Source: an uncultured Bacteroidales bacterium (GTDB lineage: Bacteria > Bacteroidota > Bacteroidia > Bacteroidales > UBA932). From it: a stretch of 64,000 bases of DNA. The stretch is from the NCBI GenBank assembly GCA_944323845.1, contig CALUUA010000001.1:310001-374000 (forward strand). The letters run 5' to 3'. This document shows positions 27,387 through 35,007 of this stretch, one piece after another; within the stretch, counting starts at the first letter, position 1, and each line of letters opens with the position of its first letter. Made by a program: the position numbers and the translations under genes. The notes below the pieces were generated by a model. The model was not told where the DNA came from. It saw nothing but the letters and a program-made list of their open reading frames with translations, and did not search any database.

Positions 27387-28571
27387 ATGTCCAGAATACT
27401 ATTTGTATTGAACACATATCCCGGACAGGGTGGAGTGGAGACGGTTACGACAAATCTGATAAGGGGATTCGCACAGTATTGCGCAGAACACTCTGTATAT
27501 GTTCTGGCATACGATAAGGTGCCCGGCATGGAATTGCCGGGCAATGTGCGCAAAACGTTTTATTTTACGGAAAAAAGCAGATCAAGAATATCGGAAGCGA
27601 ACGTTGCCTTGTATAATAAGATTATTGCGGACTATGGGATTACGCATGTCATAAATCAGGGAATGTACCCGTTTCTTACAAATATCGTATTGAACGATAG
27701 TATGAATCCCGACGTTAAAGTGATTTCATGTCTGCATGCCATGCCGTCATATCTGGAAGAGGATTATTGGTCCACGCGTGCGGCAAATTCCATTAAAAAA
27801 CTGACACTCCGCCTGTTGTGCCATCTCGGGCTGAATTTCTCATATAATAGATTCATGAAAAAATACATTGCTGGATACCGTAGGGCCGCAGAAAAAGGTA
27901 CAAAAGTCGTATTGCTATGCAATGATTATATTGAAGAATTCTGTTCGTTATATAATATACCGGAAAAATTCAGGAATAAAATATGCGCCATCCCCAACCC
28001 GCTTTCTCAGGAGTATTCAGAGAGGATGGCAGACAAGGTCTTGGATAATAAGGAAAATATACTTCTTTATGTAGGACGGCTTTCCTATGAGAAGAATCCG
28101 TCTCTGATAGTGGATGCATGGAAGCTCCTGCAGGACAGAATGCCGGACTGGAAATTCTTGATTGTCGGTGACGGACCGCTGCGAACGGAAATAGAACATA
28201 AGATTAGCAGGGAAAATATCCGCAGGATAAAGATGGAAGGTTTTACGCAAACTCCATCCGAATATTACAGAAAAGCGAAGATATTGATTCTGGCATCAAA
28301 GTATGAAGGATTCACTATGGTATTGCTGGAAGCACAGAGATTCGGCGTGATACCGGTAGCATATCCGTGTAGCGCCGGAGTCGGGTCTATAATTTCTGAC
28401 GGGGGTGGGATTGGAATAGAGTCTCTCTCTGCATCTTCTATAGCGTCTGCCGTTTGTCAGGCAGCAAGTTCGGATTTGAAGATGCGTGACTTGGCTGAGT
28501 CTGCCTTGGCGAAGTCGAGGAATTGGGAACTGCCGGCAATTGTCAGCCGGTGGATGAATCTTTTATCATGA
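27387..28571 (+). CDS. Glycosyltransferase family 4
   Basis: A 394-residue GT-B retaining transferase. The N-terminal Rossmann domain begins SRILFVLNTYPGQGGVETV with the acceptor-side glycine loop. The C-terminal domain shows LLYVGRLSYEKNPSLIVDAW, IVGDGPLRTEIE, GFTQTPSEYY and the nucleotide-sugar motif LILASKYEGFTMVLLEAQ (Glu-x7-Glu, about residue 310). ATG 27387 is preferred over the upstream ATG at 27354 because the family starts at this point. Base composition is more AT-rich than the flanking housekeeping genes, consistent with an exchanged surface-glycan gene. It ends in an ATGA overlap with a truncated DUF5672 frame. Confidence 0.92.
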   Translation: MSRILFVLNTYPGQGGVETVTTNLIRGFAQYCAEHSVYVLAYDKVPGMELPGNVRKTFYFTEKSRSRISEANVALYNKIIADYGITHVINQGMYPFLTNIVLNDSMNPDVKVISCLHAMPSYLEEDYWSTRAANSIKKLTLRLLCHLGLNFSYNRFMKKYIAGYRRAAEKGTKVVLLCNDYIEEFCSLYNIPEKFRNKICAIPNPLSQEYSERMADKVLDNKENILLYVGRLSYEKNPSLIVDAWKLLQDRMPDWKFLIVGDGPLRTEIEHKISRENIRRIKMEGFTQTPSEYYRKAKILILASKYEGFTMVLLEAQRFGVIPVAYPCSAGVGSIISDGGGIGIESLSASSIASAVCQAASSDLKMRDLAESALAKSRNWELPAIVSRWMNLLS

Positions 28572-28873
28572 ATCTCCATCTCATGAACTATAACAGACTC
28601 GTGCTCTCGGAAGAATTCTATTCGAGGTTTCAGGATTTCGGATATATTCTGATTTACCAGCTTGACGCCTATGTCTTTTCAGACGAACTCGATTTCTGGG
28701 CAGGGAAGGGTTATGACTATATCGGAGCCCCGTGGATTCCCATGAAAGACAAGTATCTGACTCCGGCAGGCCGGCTGTGGCTGGACATATCCTCCCGTCT
28801 GCGGAAAAGCGATGGCAGGCATACACATAATTCATTCTTGTACCATGTCGGCATAAGACTGGGACAGTACTGA
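28568..28873 (+). pseudogene. DUF5672 protein fragment, truncated at both ends
   Basis: The frame starts in ATGA overlap with the GT4 stop and reads NLHLMNYNRLVLSEEFYSRF, then YILIYQLDAYVF and GYDYIGAPWI. These match the middle of DUF5672 proteins, sugar-locus proteins usually near 250-300 residues that look like glycosyltransferases. The N-terminal about 80-100 residues and the C-terminal part after about LYHVG are missing. The last 8-10 codons are antisense to a GT2 remnant. It was probably created by a deletion and is unlikely to be functional. Confidence 0.75.
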
Positions 28874-28939
28874 ATCCAGACATTTCTCAAGGTATGCGCA
28901 AGTGTTGTGGACAGGGATTATTACGCTCAGACTTGCCAT
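28832..28939 (-). pseudogene. N-terminal remnant of a GT2 glycosyltransferase
   Basis: The minus-strand frame begins MASLSVIIPVHNTCAYLEKC and continues LDSVLSQSYADM, the classic GT2 N-terminus, then meets a stop. It resembles the start of the intact GT2 at 26115-27083. Only about 30 codons remain; the rest of the gene was replaced by the DUF5672 fragment on the other strand. Confidence 0.75.
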
Positions 28940-29045
28940 AGGTGTTCTTCTGTTGTGTTATGGATTATAATGGATGCAAAGATAAAGTTTATAATACTTT
29001 CCTCCAAGTCATGCCCGTTCAGGAAAATTTTATTCATGAAAAACA

Positions 29046-29077
29046 TTTGCATTGCTCTCGGCTTCTCACTATCTTTG
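29046..29077 (+). promoter_or_regulatory. Promoter TTTG-N20-TATCTTTG of the second GT4 gene
   Basis: Both boxes are exact: TTTG 29046-29049 and TATCTTTG 29070-29077. The spacer (GCTCTCGGCTTCTCAC) is nearly identical to that at 27300-27317, so this is the same promoter cassette without the palindrome. Confidence 0.75.
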
Positions 29078-29117
29078 CCGGATAGATATCCGGACTAGGC
29101 TTTGAGTGAGAACAAGG

Positions 29118-30173
29118 ATGATTGTTTTTGACTGTGAAATAATGATACACCCAAATACGGGGCTGAACTCCTTCTGTGCCAATCTCGGAAGGTCTCTCCT
29201 GAAAGAGGCATCCGATATCGGGCAGGAGATGTCCTTTATGGTGAGGAAGCCTCAGTCGGGATATTTCGGGGACGGATGCAGCTACATTGTTTATAAGTCA
29301 ATGTACAGATATTTTGATGTGCTCCGCATGTCCCGTAAGGAGTGCTGCCTGTGGCACTCGGCATTCCAGTTCCCTAAGGTTCTGCCTAAGGGTGTCCCGA
29401 CAGTAATGACCGTCCATGACCTGAATTTCATGTATACGGACACCGGCAGGGAACAGGCAAAAAGGAGACGCAGAGTGCAGAAAGCCATAGACAAGGCGTC
29501 AGCTGTAGTAGCCATCTCCGAATATACTAAAAGGGATCTTGAGAGATTCATGAATCTCGAAGGAAAAAATGTCCATGTCATTTACAATGGCTGCAACCGG
29601 TATTCCGGACTGATACTCCCTCCGTCATATAAACCGGGACATGAGTTCCTGTTTACGGTCGGGACCCTTTTCCCCAAGAAGAATTTCCATGTCTTGCCAT
29701 GGCTGCTGCAAGGAAATTCATATGAGCTTGTCATAGCCGGGATCAGGACGGCCTATGAAAAAAGAATACTGGAGGAGGCGGCTGCCGCAGGTGTTTCAGA
29801 CAGGGTGCATGTCGCCGGAGAGGTGGATGAAGCGGCAAAGCATTGGTATCTTGAGAATTGCAGCGCGTTTGTCTTTCCTTCGCTGGCAGAAGGTTTCGGT
29901 TTGCCTGTCCTTGAGGCGATGTATTATGGAAAACCGGTTTTCCTGTCTACCAGAACGAGCCTCCCTGAGATTGGCGGAGACAAGGCTTTTTATTTCAGTG
30001 ACATGTCCTCTCCTGAAATTATGCAGGCTGATTTTGCCGAAGGCATGAAAAAGTTCCGGGAAGGAGCGGTTTCTCCGGATTCCATAAGAAGGCATGCCGA
30101 AATGTTTTCCTGGGATGCTGCCGCCAAAGCATATTGTAATCTGTACCGTCAGGTTCTGCGGTCAAGGTGCTGA
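29118..30173 (+). CDS. Glycosyltransferase family 4 (mannosyltransferase-like)
   Basis: A 351-residue GT-B transferase beginning IVFDCEIMIHPNTGLNSFC. The first domain has TVMTVHDLNFMY and VAISEYTKRDLERF; the second has FLFTVGTLFPKKNFHVLPW and AFVFPSLAEGFGLPVLEAM, the nucleotide-sugar Glu-x7-Glu motif (about residue 265). It is a clear paralogue of 32871-33953. ATG 29118 is chosen over 29106 because the family starts at MIVFDCE. It lies 14 bases before a GT2 gene, so the two probably form one transcript. Confidence 0.93.
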   Translation: MIVFDCEIMIHPNTGLNSFCANLGRSLLKEASDIGQEMSFMVRKPQSGYFGDGCSYIVYKSMYRYFDVLRMSRKECCLWHSAFQFPKVLPKGVPTVMTVHDLNFMYTDTGREQAKRRRRVQKAIDKASAVVAISEYTKRDLERFMNLEGKNVHVIYNGCNRYSGLILPPSYKPGHEFLFTVGTLFPKKNFHVLPWLLQGNSYELVIAGIRTAYEKRILEEAAAAGVSDRVHVAGEVDEAAKHWYLENCSAFVFPSLAEGFGLPVLEAMYYGKPVFLSTRTSLPEIGGDKAFYFSDMSSPEIMQADFAEGMKKFREGAVSPDSIRRHAEMFSWDAAAKAYCNLYRQVLRSRC

Positions 30174-30187
30174 AATTTTGAAAGCCT

Positions 30188-31153
30188 ATGGAAAGACGGG
30201 ACAGTATAGCTATAGTGATACCGGCATATAAGTCTGTTTTCTTCAGACAGACATTGGATTCTCTTGCATGCCAGTCAGACCCTAGATTTACAGTCTATAT
30301 CGGTGACGACTGCAGTCCGGAAGATCTCCGGTCAATAGCGGATGAATTCAAGGACAGGCTGGATCTGCACTATTTCAGGTTCAGGGAGAATGTCGGCGGC
30401 AGAGACCTTGTCTCCCAATGGCGCAGGTGTGTGGACCTTGCAAGGGATGAGAAATTCATATGCCTGTTTTCCGACGACGACATCATGGAAAAGGACTGTA
30501 TGAGGCAGTTCCGCCTATGCCTTGAAAATAATCCGGATTATGATGTCTATCATTGGAATATCAGCATTATTGATGCATCTGGAAGACACCGTAAAGAAAC
30601 TCCGGACTTTCCAGACTTTCTGTCCTCGGCAGATTTTTTCAAAAAACTTTATTCAGGGAAAATCGATGCCAGAATGCCTGAATTCATATTCCGGGCTTCT
30701 GCCCTGAAAGATCAAGGCTTTGTCAGTTTTGACTTGGCCTTCAGGACAGACAATGCAACAGTTATGGCAATCGCGGCAAGGAAGGGCATATGTTCCATTC
30801 CGGGGGAAAGCCGTGTGCTATGGAGGGACAGCGGGATCAATATCTCTTCATCCATGGATACTGCTCTTGCAGAAAGGATGGTCAGAGCCAATTCCGAGTT
30901 TGTCGCCTGGACCGAGAAATTTTTCTCTCAAGCCGGTGCCAGATATCCGTTAAGCGGCAGAAGACACCTGAAGTTATATCTTATGGAGCTGGTGAAACTG
31001 TATCCGGCGTATACGGGGAGGGATATGGCAGAGTATCTCGGAAGCATCGGAAAAATTTCAGGAAACCCGCTCTGCAAGATGGTGGCAGGACTGTATCTGA
31101 AGAAACTGCTGAGACGCAGGATAAGAAGGCTGGCAAAACATTCAAAAGGTTAA
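30188..31153 (+). CDS. Glycosyltransferase family 2
   Basis: A 321-residue GT-A transferase. N-terminal SIAIVIPAYKSVFFRQTLDS, the nucleotide-binding YIGDDCSPEDLRSI, and the DDD metal site in FICLFSDDDIMEKDCM (about residue 95) are intact. The basic C-terminal end (LLRRRIRRLAKHSKG) suggests membrane association. It follows the GT4 gene by 14 bases and precedes the truncated HAD gene by about 20. Sugar specificity is unknown. Confidence 0.92.
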   Translation: MERRDSIAIVIPAYKSVFFRQTLDSLACQSDPRFTVYIGDDCSPEDLRSIADEFKDRLDLHYFRFRENVGGRDLVSQWRRCVDLARDEKFICLFSDDDIMEKDCMRQFRLCLENNPDYDVYHWNISIIDASGRHRKETPDFPDFLSSADFFKKLYSGKIDARMPEFIFRASALKDQGFVSFDLAFRTDNATVMAIAARKGICSIPGESRVLWRDSGINISSSMDTALAERMVRANSEFVAWTEKFFSQAGARYPLSGRRHLKLYLMELVKLYPAYTGRDMAEYLGSIGKISGNPLCKMVAGLYLKKLLRRRIRRLAKHSKG

Positions 31154-31175
31154 TTCAAGCAGGATGGAAAATACG

Positions 31176-31385
31176 ATGAAACTGGTTTCTTTTGACATAT
31201 TCGATACGACGCTTGTCAGAAAGTGCGGGGCTCCGGAAAATATATTCTATCTGCTGGCAAACAGGATTTTCGGCAGTTCTGATAAATGTGCGGCATATCG
31301 GAACTCTTTTTTTCTGTGGCGTAGAAAAGCGGAGGGCCGGTCTGGGCGCAGGACAGGACGGTTTCTGGAACTTGTCAGAAAATAG
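31176..31385 (+). pseudogene. Truncated HAD-like hydrolase/glycan-modifying protein, N-terminal fragment
   Basis: The 69 codons begin KLVSFDIFDTTLVRKCGAPE, which holds the HAD motif I (DIFDT), then ENIFYLLANRIFG. Proteins that start this way are several hundred residues long and often carry a glycosyltransferase part. Here the frame degenerates after FFLWRRKAEGRSG and stops, 16 bases before the end of rmuC on the other strand. An alternative ATG at 31164 adds four residues. A deletion that removed the rest of the gene is likely. Confidence 0.7.
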
Positions 31386-31400
31386 GGAGTTCTGGAAGAC

Positions 31401-32783
31401 TTATATTTTCTGATGCTCTTCTGACGGAAGCGACGGGGCGGATTCCAGTCCCGGGATATCATCCAGATCAGTCAGCTGCGGCAGCGGATTCCTGTCGCTC
31501 TGCCGCGCCCCGAGTTTCTGCAGCTTGCCGCAGGTCTGGAGAATGCTCTGACCTTTCGGCGACAGCTTTTTTCCGGCCTCTTCGTATGATTCGACCGCCG
31601 AATTGAGGGCCTTGCCGAGTGCATCGTATTTTTTCATGAATTGCCCTACTCTGTCCAGCATCTCGTTTGCGAGAGCATAGACCTTTTCATGGTTCTGCGC
31701 CTGGGCTATCTGTGTCCATGTCAGGTTTATGATGCGCAGCGCTGCGAACAGGGTCTGTTCGTCCGCTATGAAGACATTCTGTTCCATGGCCCTCCTCCAC
31801 AGGTCAGGTTCGGCATTCAGGGCTGTCCACAGTGCTCCGATATGAGGGACGAACATAATCACATAGTCCATTCTGACTTTCGGCGGCTGGATATAGGATG
31901 AGTAGTCCTTGGCGGACAATTCCTTTACATGCTTCCTGATGCTGTCGAGGTGGGCGGCGAGAAACCTCTTCCTGTCATCCTCGTTTTCGGCATTGACATA
32001 GTCGGCGAATGCTGTCAGAGACACCTTGGAGTCTATTATGACATCCCTTCTGGTATCCAGATGCAGGATGACGTCCGGACGCATGATGCTGCCTGAATCT
32101 GATTTTATCACATGTCCGGAGGCGTCTTTCATGACGGACTGGATGTCGTAGTGTATCCCTCTGGTAAGGCCTTGCGACTCAAGAAGCTCGTCAAGCACTC
32201 TTTCACCCCAGTCTCCCTGCATCTTCGCCCCGTGCCTGAACACTCTGGCCAGTTCGTCCGCACTCTTTTTCGCCGCTTCGCTCTGCCGCATCATGTTTTC
32301 TGCCGTCGTCTTGAGCGCGGCTCCCATTTCCGTCTGTTTCAGGGTGCTGTCATCCATGGCTTTCTTCATCTTGTCGATGGTCTCTTTCAGCGGGGTGACG
32401 ATTTGCCCCAGATTGGCGTTGCTGCTCTCCGCGAATTCCTTCTGCCGCTGGCGGAGCATGTCATCTGTAGCCGATTTGACCTGGGCGGAAACCTTCTGCA
32501 TGGTCTCGTCGAATCTGGTCTGGAGCGCCTTCATAGCCTCTTCATGCCGCTTTTCCTGAGAATCAAGGATTTCCCTGCATGACTTTTCCTTGGCATCCAG
32601 AGCCTCTTTCATGGCTCTGTCCTTCGCATCCAAGGCATCGCCGACGGACTTGTCCTTTTCCGCCAACTGTGCCGACAGCACCTTGACTTCCGTTTCCAGA
32701 GGTTTCCTGCCGAGCCGTGCAAGCAGGTATCCGATTCCCGCGCCGGCTGCCATACCTGAAAGCAATATCAGAATTGTATCCAT
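31401..32783 (-). CDS. rmuC: DNA recombination protein RmuC family
   Basis: A 460-residue protein of a family that limits recombination at short inverted repeats in E. coli. It has an N-terminal membrane segment (about 3-22, ILILLSGMAAGAGIGYLLAR), a long coiled coil (about 30-190) rich in Lys, Glu and Ala, and the nuclease-like RmuC domain: GDWGERVLDELLESQG, RPDVILHLDTRRDVIIDSKV and DYVIMFVPH. The start is set at 32783 because the -7 box TAATTTTG at 32811-32818 overlaps the alternative start at 32813. It interrupts the glycosyltransferase block on the opposite strand. Confidence 0.93.
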   Translation of the reverse strand: MDTILILLSGMAAGAGIGYLLARLGRKPLETEVKVLSAQLAEKDKSVGDALDAKDRAMKEALDAKEKSCREILDSQEKRHEEAMKALQTRFDETMQKVSAQVKSATDDMLRQRQKEFAESSNANLGQIVTPLKETIDKMKKAMDDSTLKQTEMGAALKTTAENMMRQSEAAKKSADELARVFRHGAKMQGDWGERVLDELLESQGLTRGIHYDIQSVMKDASGHVIKSDSGSIMRPDVILHLDTRRDVIIDSKVSLTAFADYVNAENEDDRKRFLAAHLDSIRKHVKELSAKDYSSYIQPPKVRMDYVIMFVPHIGALWTALNAEPDLWRRAMEQNVFIADEQTLFAALRIINLTWTQIAQAQNHEKVYALANEMLDRVGQFMKKYDALGKALNSAVESYEEAGKKLSPKGQSILQTCGKLQKLGARQSDRNPLPQLTDLDDIPGLESAPSLPSEEHQKI

Positions 32784-32810
32784 GATTTCCGTTTTTAGAT
32801 GACTGGTCAG

Positions 32811-32818
32811 CAAAATTA
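32811..32818 (-). promoter_or_regulatory. -7 box of rmuC
   Basis: Minus-strand TAATTTTG, exact TAnnTTTG, 28 bases before the rmuC start. Confidence 0.6.
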
Positions 32819-32841
32819 GAGAATTATTCCGGATAATTTCA

Positions 32842-32849
32842 TATTTTTG
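32842..32849 (+). promoter_or_regulatory. -7 box of the third GT4 gene
   Basis: TATTTTTG, exact TAnnTTTG, 22 bases before the ATG at 32871; it is divergent from the rmuC box 24 bases away. Confidence 0.55.
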
Positions 32850-32870
32850 TAACGCATCAAAACTTTATCT

Positions 32871-33953
32871 ATGGTAATATTCGACTGCGAGAGGATGAAA
32901 TACCCCAATACAGGGCTGTATGTTTATTGTGACAATGTCGCCTCCTGCCTTGTCCGGCAGAAAGACAAGATCAATGACTCGCTGTGCCTGTTCGTCCCTT
33001 CCGGAATAGCAGGGCGCTGGGGTGACGGGGTCTCCTATCGGAAACTCGCATTCTCCGACAGGTATTTCCTGCATTGTGGAAAATCCGTCCGCATCTGGCA
33101 TTCATCCCATCAGCAGACTGCTTACGTCCCTCCAGCAGGCGTCATGCAGGTGCTCACCGTACATGACCTGAATTTCCTGTATGAGAAACCATTGCGCAAG
33201 CACAGGGCATATCTGTCAGCCTTGCAGAAGCAGATAGACAGGGCAGATTACATCGTGACCATATCCGAAAGTACCAGAAGGGACCTTATGGACAATATTG
33301 ATGTCAAGGAAAAGCCTGTGGAGGTAGTGTATAACGGACTCAACCAATTTGACGGGGATATAGTCCCTCCAGTATCCAGACCCTCGGGTCCGTTCCTCTT
33401 CTCGGTGGGTACCGTGCTGCCGAAAAAGAATTTCCATGTATTGCCGGCTCTCCTTAAAGGGACTGACTATTCTCTGATCATAGCCGGGAACCGCTCTCCT
33501 TACGAGAAGAAAATCATGGAGGAAGCTGCCAGATACGGGGTGGAAGACAGGGTTTTCATCATCGGCCCAGTGACTGAAGCTGTGAAATACTGGTATATCA
33601 AGCATTGCGAAGCCTTCCTCTTCCCGTCGGTAGCCGAAGGTTTCGGACTTCCTGTGATCGAGGCGATGTATTATCAGAAACCGATATTCCTTTCGGACAG
33701 GACATCGCTTCCGGAAATCGGCGGAAACCATGTCTTCTACTTTGACCATGACTTCGACCCTGACACGATGACAGTCCAGTTCCGCAGAGGCATGGAACTC
33801 TTTGCCAATGGCAATGTGGACTGCGGACTGATGCGTCAGCACGCCCTCGGCTTTTCATGGGAAAGGACGGCCCGCAGGTACATAGGCATATACAACACAT
33901 TGCTTTCCTCTGTCAGCCGAGCAGCTTCTCGACCCAGTGGAAAATCAGAATGA
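32871..33953 (+). CDS. Glycosyltransferase family 4, paralogue of 29118-30173
   Basis: A 360-residue GT-B transferase: VIFDCERMKYPNTGLYVYC, VLTVHDLNFLYEKP, VTISESTRRDLMDN, FLFSVGTVLPKKNFHVLPAL and AFLFPSVAEGFGLPVIEAM. These segments match the paralogue one for one. It is the last glycosyltransferase of the island and overlaps the convergent M28 peptidase gene by 41 bases. Promoter box and ATG are only 22 bases apart, so the leader is short. Specificity is unknown, but two such close copies may add successive similar sugars. Confidence 0.93.
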   Translation: MVIFDCERMKYPNTGLYVYCDNVASCLVRQKDKINDSLCLFVPSGIAGRWGDGVSYRKLAFSDRYFLHCGKSVRIWHSSHQQTAYVPPAGVMQVLTVHDLNFLYEKPLRKHRAYLSALQKQIDRADYIVTISESTRRDLMDNIDVKEKPVEVVYNGLNQFDGDIVPPVSRPSGPFLFSVGTVLPKKNFHVLPALLKGTDYSLIIAGNRSPYEKKIMEEAARYGVEDRVFIIGPVTEAVKYWYIKHCEAFLFPSVAEGFGLPVIEAMYYQKPIFLSDRTSLPEIGGNHVFYFDHDFDPDTMTVQFRRGMELFANGNVDCGLMRQHALGFSWERTARRYIGIYNTLLSSVSRAASRPSGKSE

Positions 33954-34947
33954 TCCTTTTCCTCAAGACTCCGGTATCCAGAGTCCGTACAGTATCGTAG
34001 GTCTTGAACGTGTTCATCGTAATGCCCGAAGTGAAGAACACCGCCGGTATGCCGTGGGATGAGAAATTCTTCTGGTCTGACAGACCGTAGAAAATCTCCG
34101 TGAATCTTTCGCTGCCGTAATAACTTTCCGACAGTTCCAGATGCGTGCCGTAAAACCGGTTGCATTGCGACAGCAGCTTTCTGTCCGAAAAGGGGAGCGT
34201 ATTGCATCCGAGAGCGATAAGATAATCTTTCCTGCCGGAGTCCAGAGGCGCCAGCGAACTTCCTATCTGCTCGATGTTGGCCATCGCATATATCTTGTCA
34301 GGGGTGACAGGCAGACCCGACAGCGGATCCTTCAGGTCTCCGTTTTCCAGCATTTTCCAGAAGCCTGCCGATCCGGCCATGTTCATCTCCTTCGCATCGA
34401 ATGCCACGAATATTATGCTCCTGCCGTATGACCTGCCTACCGATTTCATGGCAGAGAACATGTCCGCGAGATTGAGCAGAGCCGCCACTCCGGAAGCATT
34501 GTTGTCCGCCCCGGGGTACATTTTCCCGCCGAGGATTCCCAAATGGTCATAATGCGCCCCTATGATTATATAGGAATCGCAGGGTCTGGTGCGGGACCCG
34601 GGAATCATCCCCACTATGTTGTGTCCCACAATGCCGTGACCTGCGAACACATGTTTGGCATATGTGCTGTCGAACGGCATCAGACCGGCTTTCCTGAACT
34701 GCCTGATAATCCAGAAAGCGGCTTCCGTCCCTCCTCTCGTGCCGGCCGCCCTGCCTTCGCAAATGCTGTCTGTCAGGAACTCCACCTGCCGTTCCAGTTT
34801 ATCCTCCCAGACCAGATTATGTGCAGCCGTATCGTTCGTTATCCAGAAATTCTGGCCATGAAGACGTATGTCCGCAGCTGACTGTAACATACAGGCCAGC
34901 ATGAGGCAGAGGAAATATTTTTTAGTCATTTTCTTTTTTACAGGCAT
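33913..34947 (-). CDS. M28 family zinc peptidase (secreted)
   Basis: A 344-residue secreted peptidase, probably an aminopeptidase or glutaminyl-cyclase-like enzyme. A signal peptide (about 1-26) precedes the domain. Zinc-site motifs are visible: IIGAHYDHLG (His), GADNNASGVA (Asp) and the later IIFVAFDAKEMNMAGS, where the Glu is expected. The common Glu-Glu is Lys-Glu here (AKEMNMAGS), which keeps one acidic residue. Signal ends near SAADIRLHGQ. It is convergent with the GT4 gene and divergent from the TPR gene. Confidence 0.88.
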   Translation of the reverse strand: MPVKKKMTKKYFLCLMLACMLQSAADIRLHGQNFWITNDTAAHNLVWEDKLERQVEFLTDSICEGRAAGTRGGTEAAFWIIRQFRKAGLMPFDSTYAKHVFAGHGIVGHNIVGMIPGSRTRPCDSYIIIGAHYDHLGILGGKMYPGADNNASGVAALLNLADMFSAMKSVGRSYGRSIIFVAFDAKEMNMAGSAGFWKMLENGDLKDPLSGLPVTPDKIYAMANIEQIGSSLAPLDSGRKDYLIALGCNTLPFSDRKLLSQCNRFYGTHLELSESYYGSERFTEIFYGLSDQKNFSSHGIPAVFFTSGITMNTFKTYDTVRTLDTGVLRKRIILIFHWVEKLLG

Positions 34948-34957
34948 GATAAATGCT

Positions 34958-34965
34958 TATCTTTG
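34958..34965 (+). promoter_or_regulatory. -7 box of the TPR-MBL-LacI operon
   Basis: TATCTTTG, exact consensus. It overlaps the upstream ATG at 34963, which rules that ATG out as the start of the TPR gene. Confidence 0.6.
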
Positions 34966-35007
34966 TCGCTTCGACAGACCGGAAATTCCGGCAAATTTAT
35001 AAAAATT

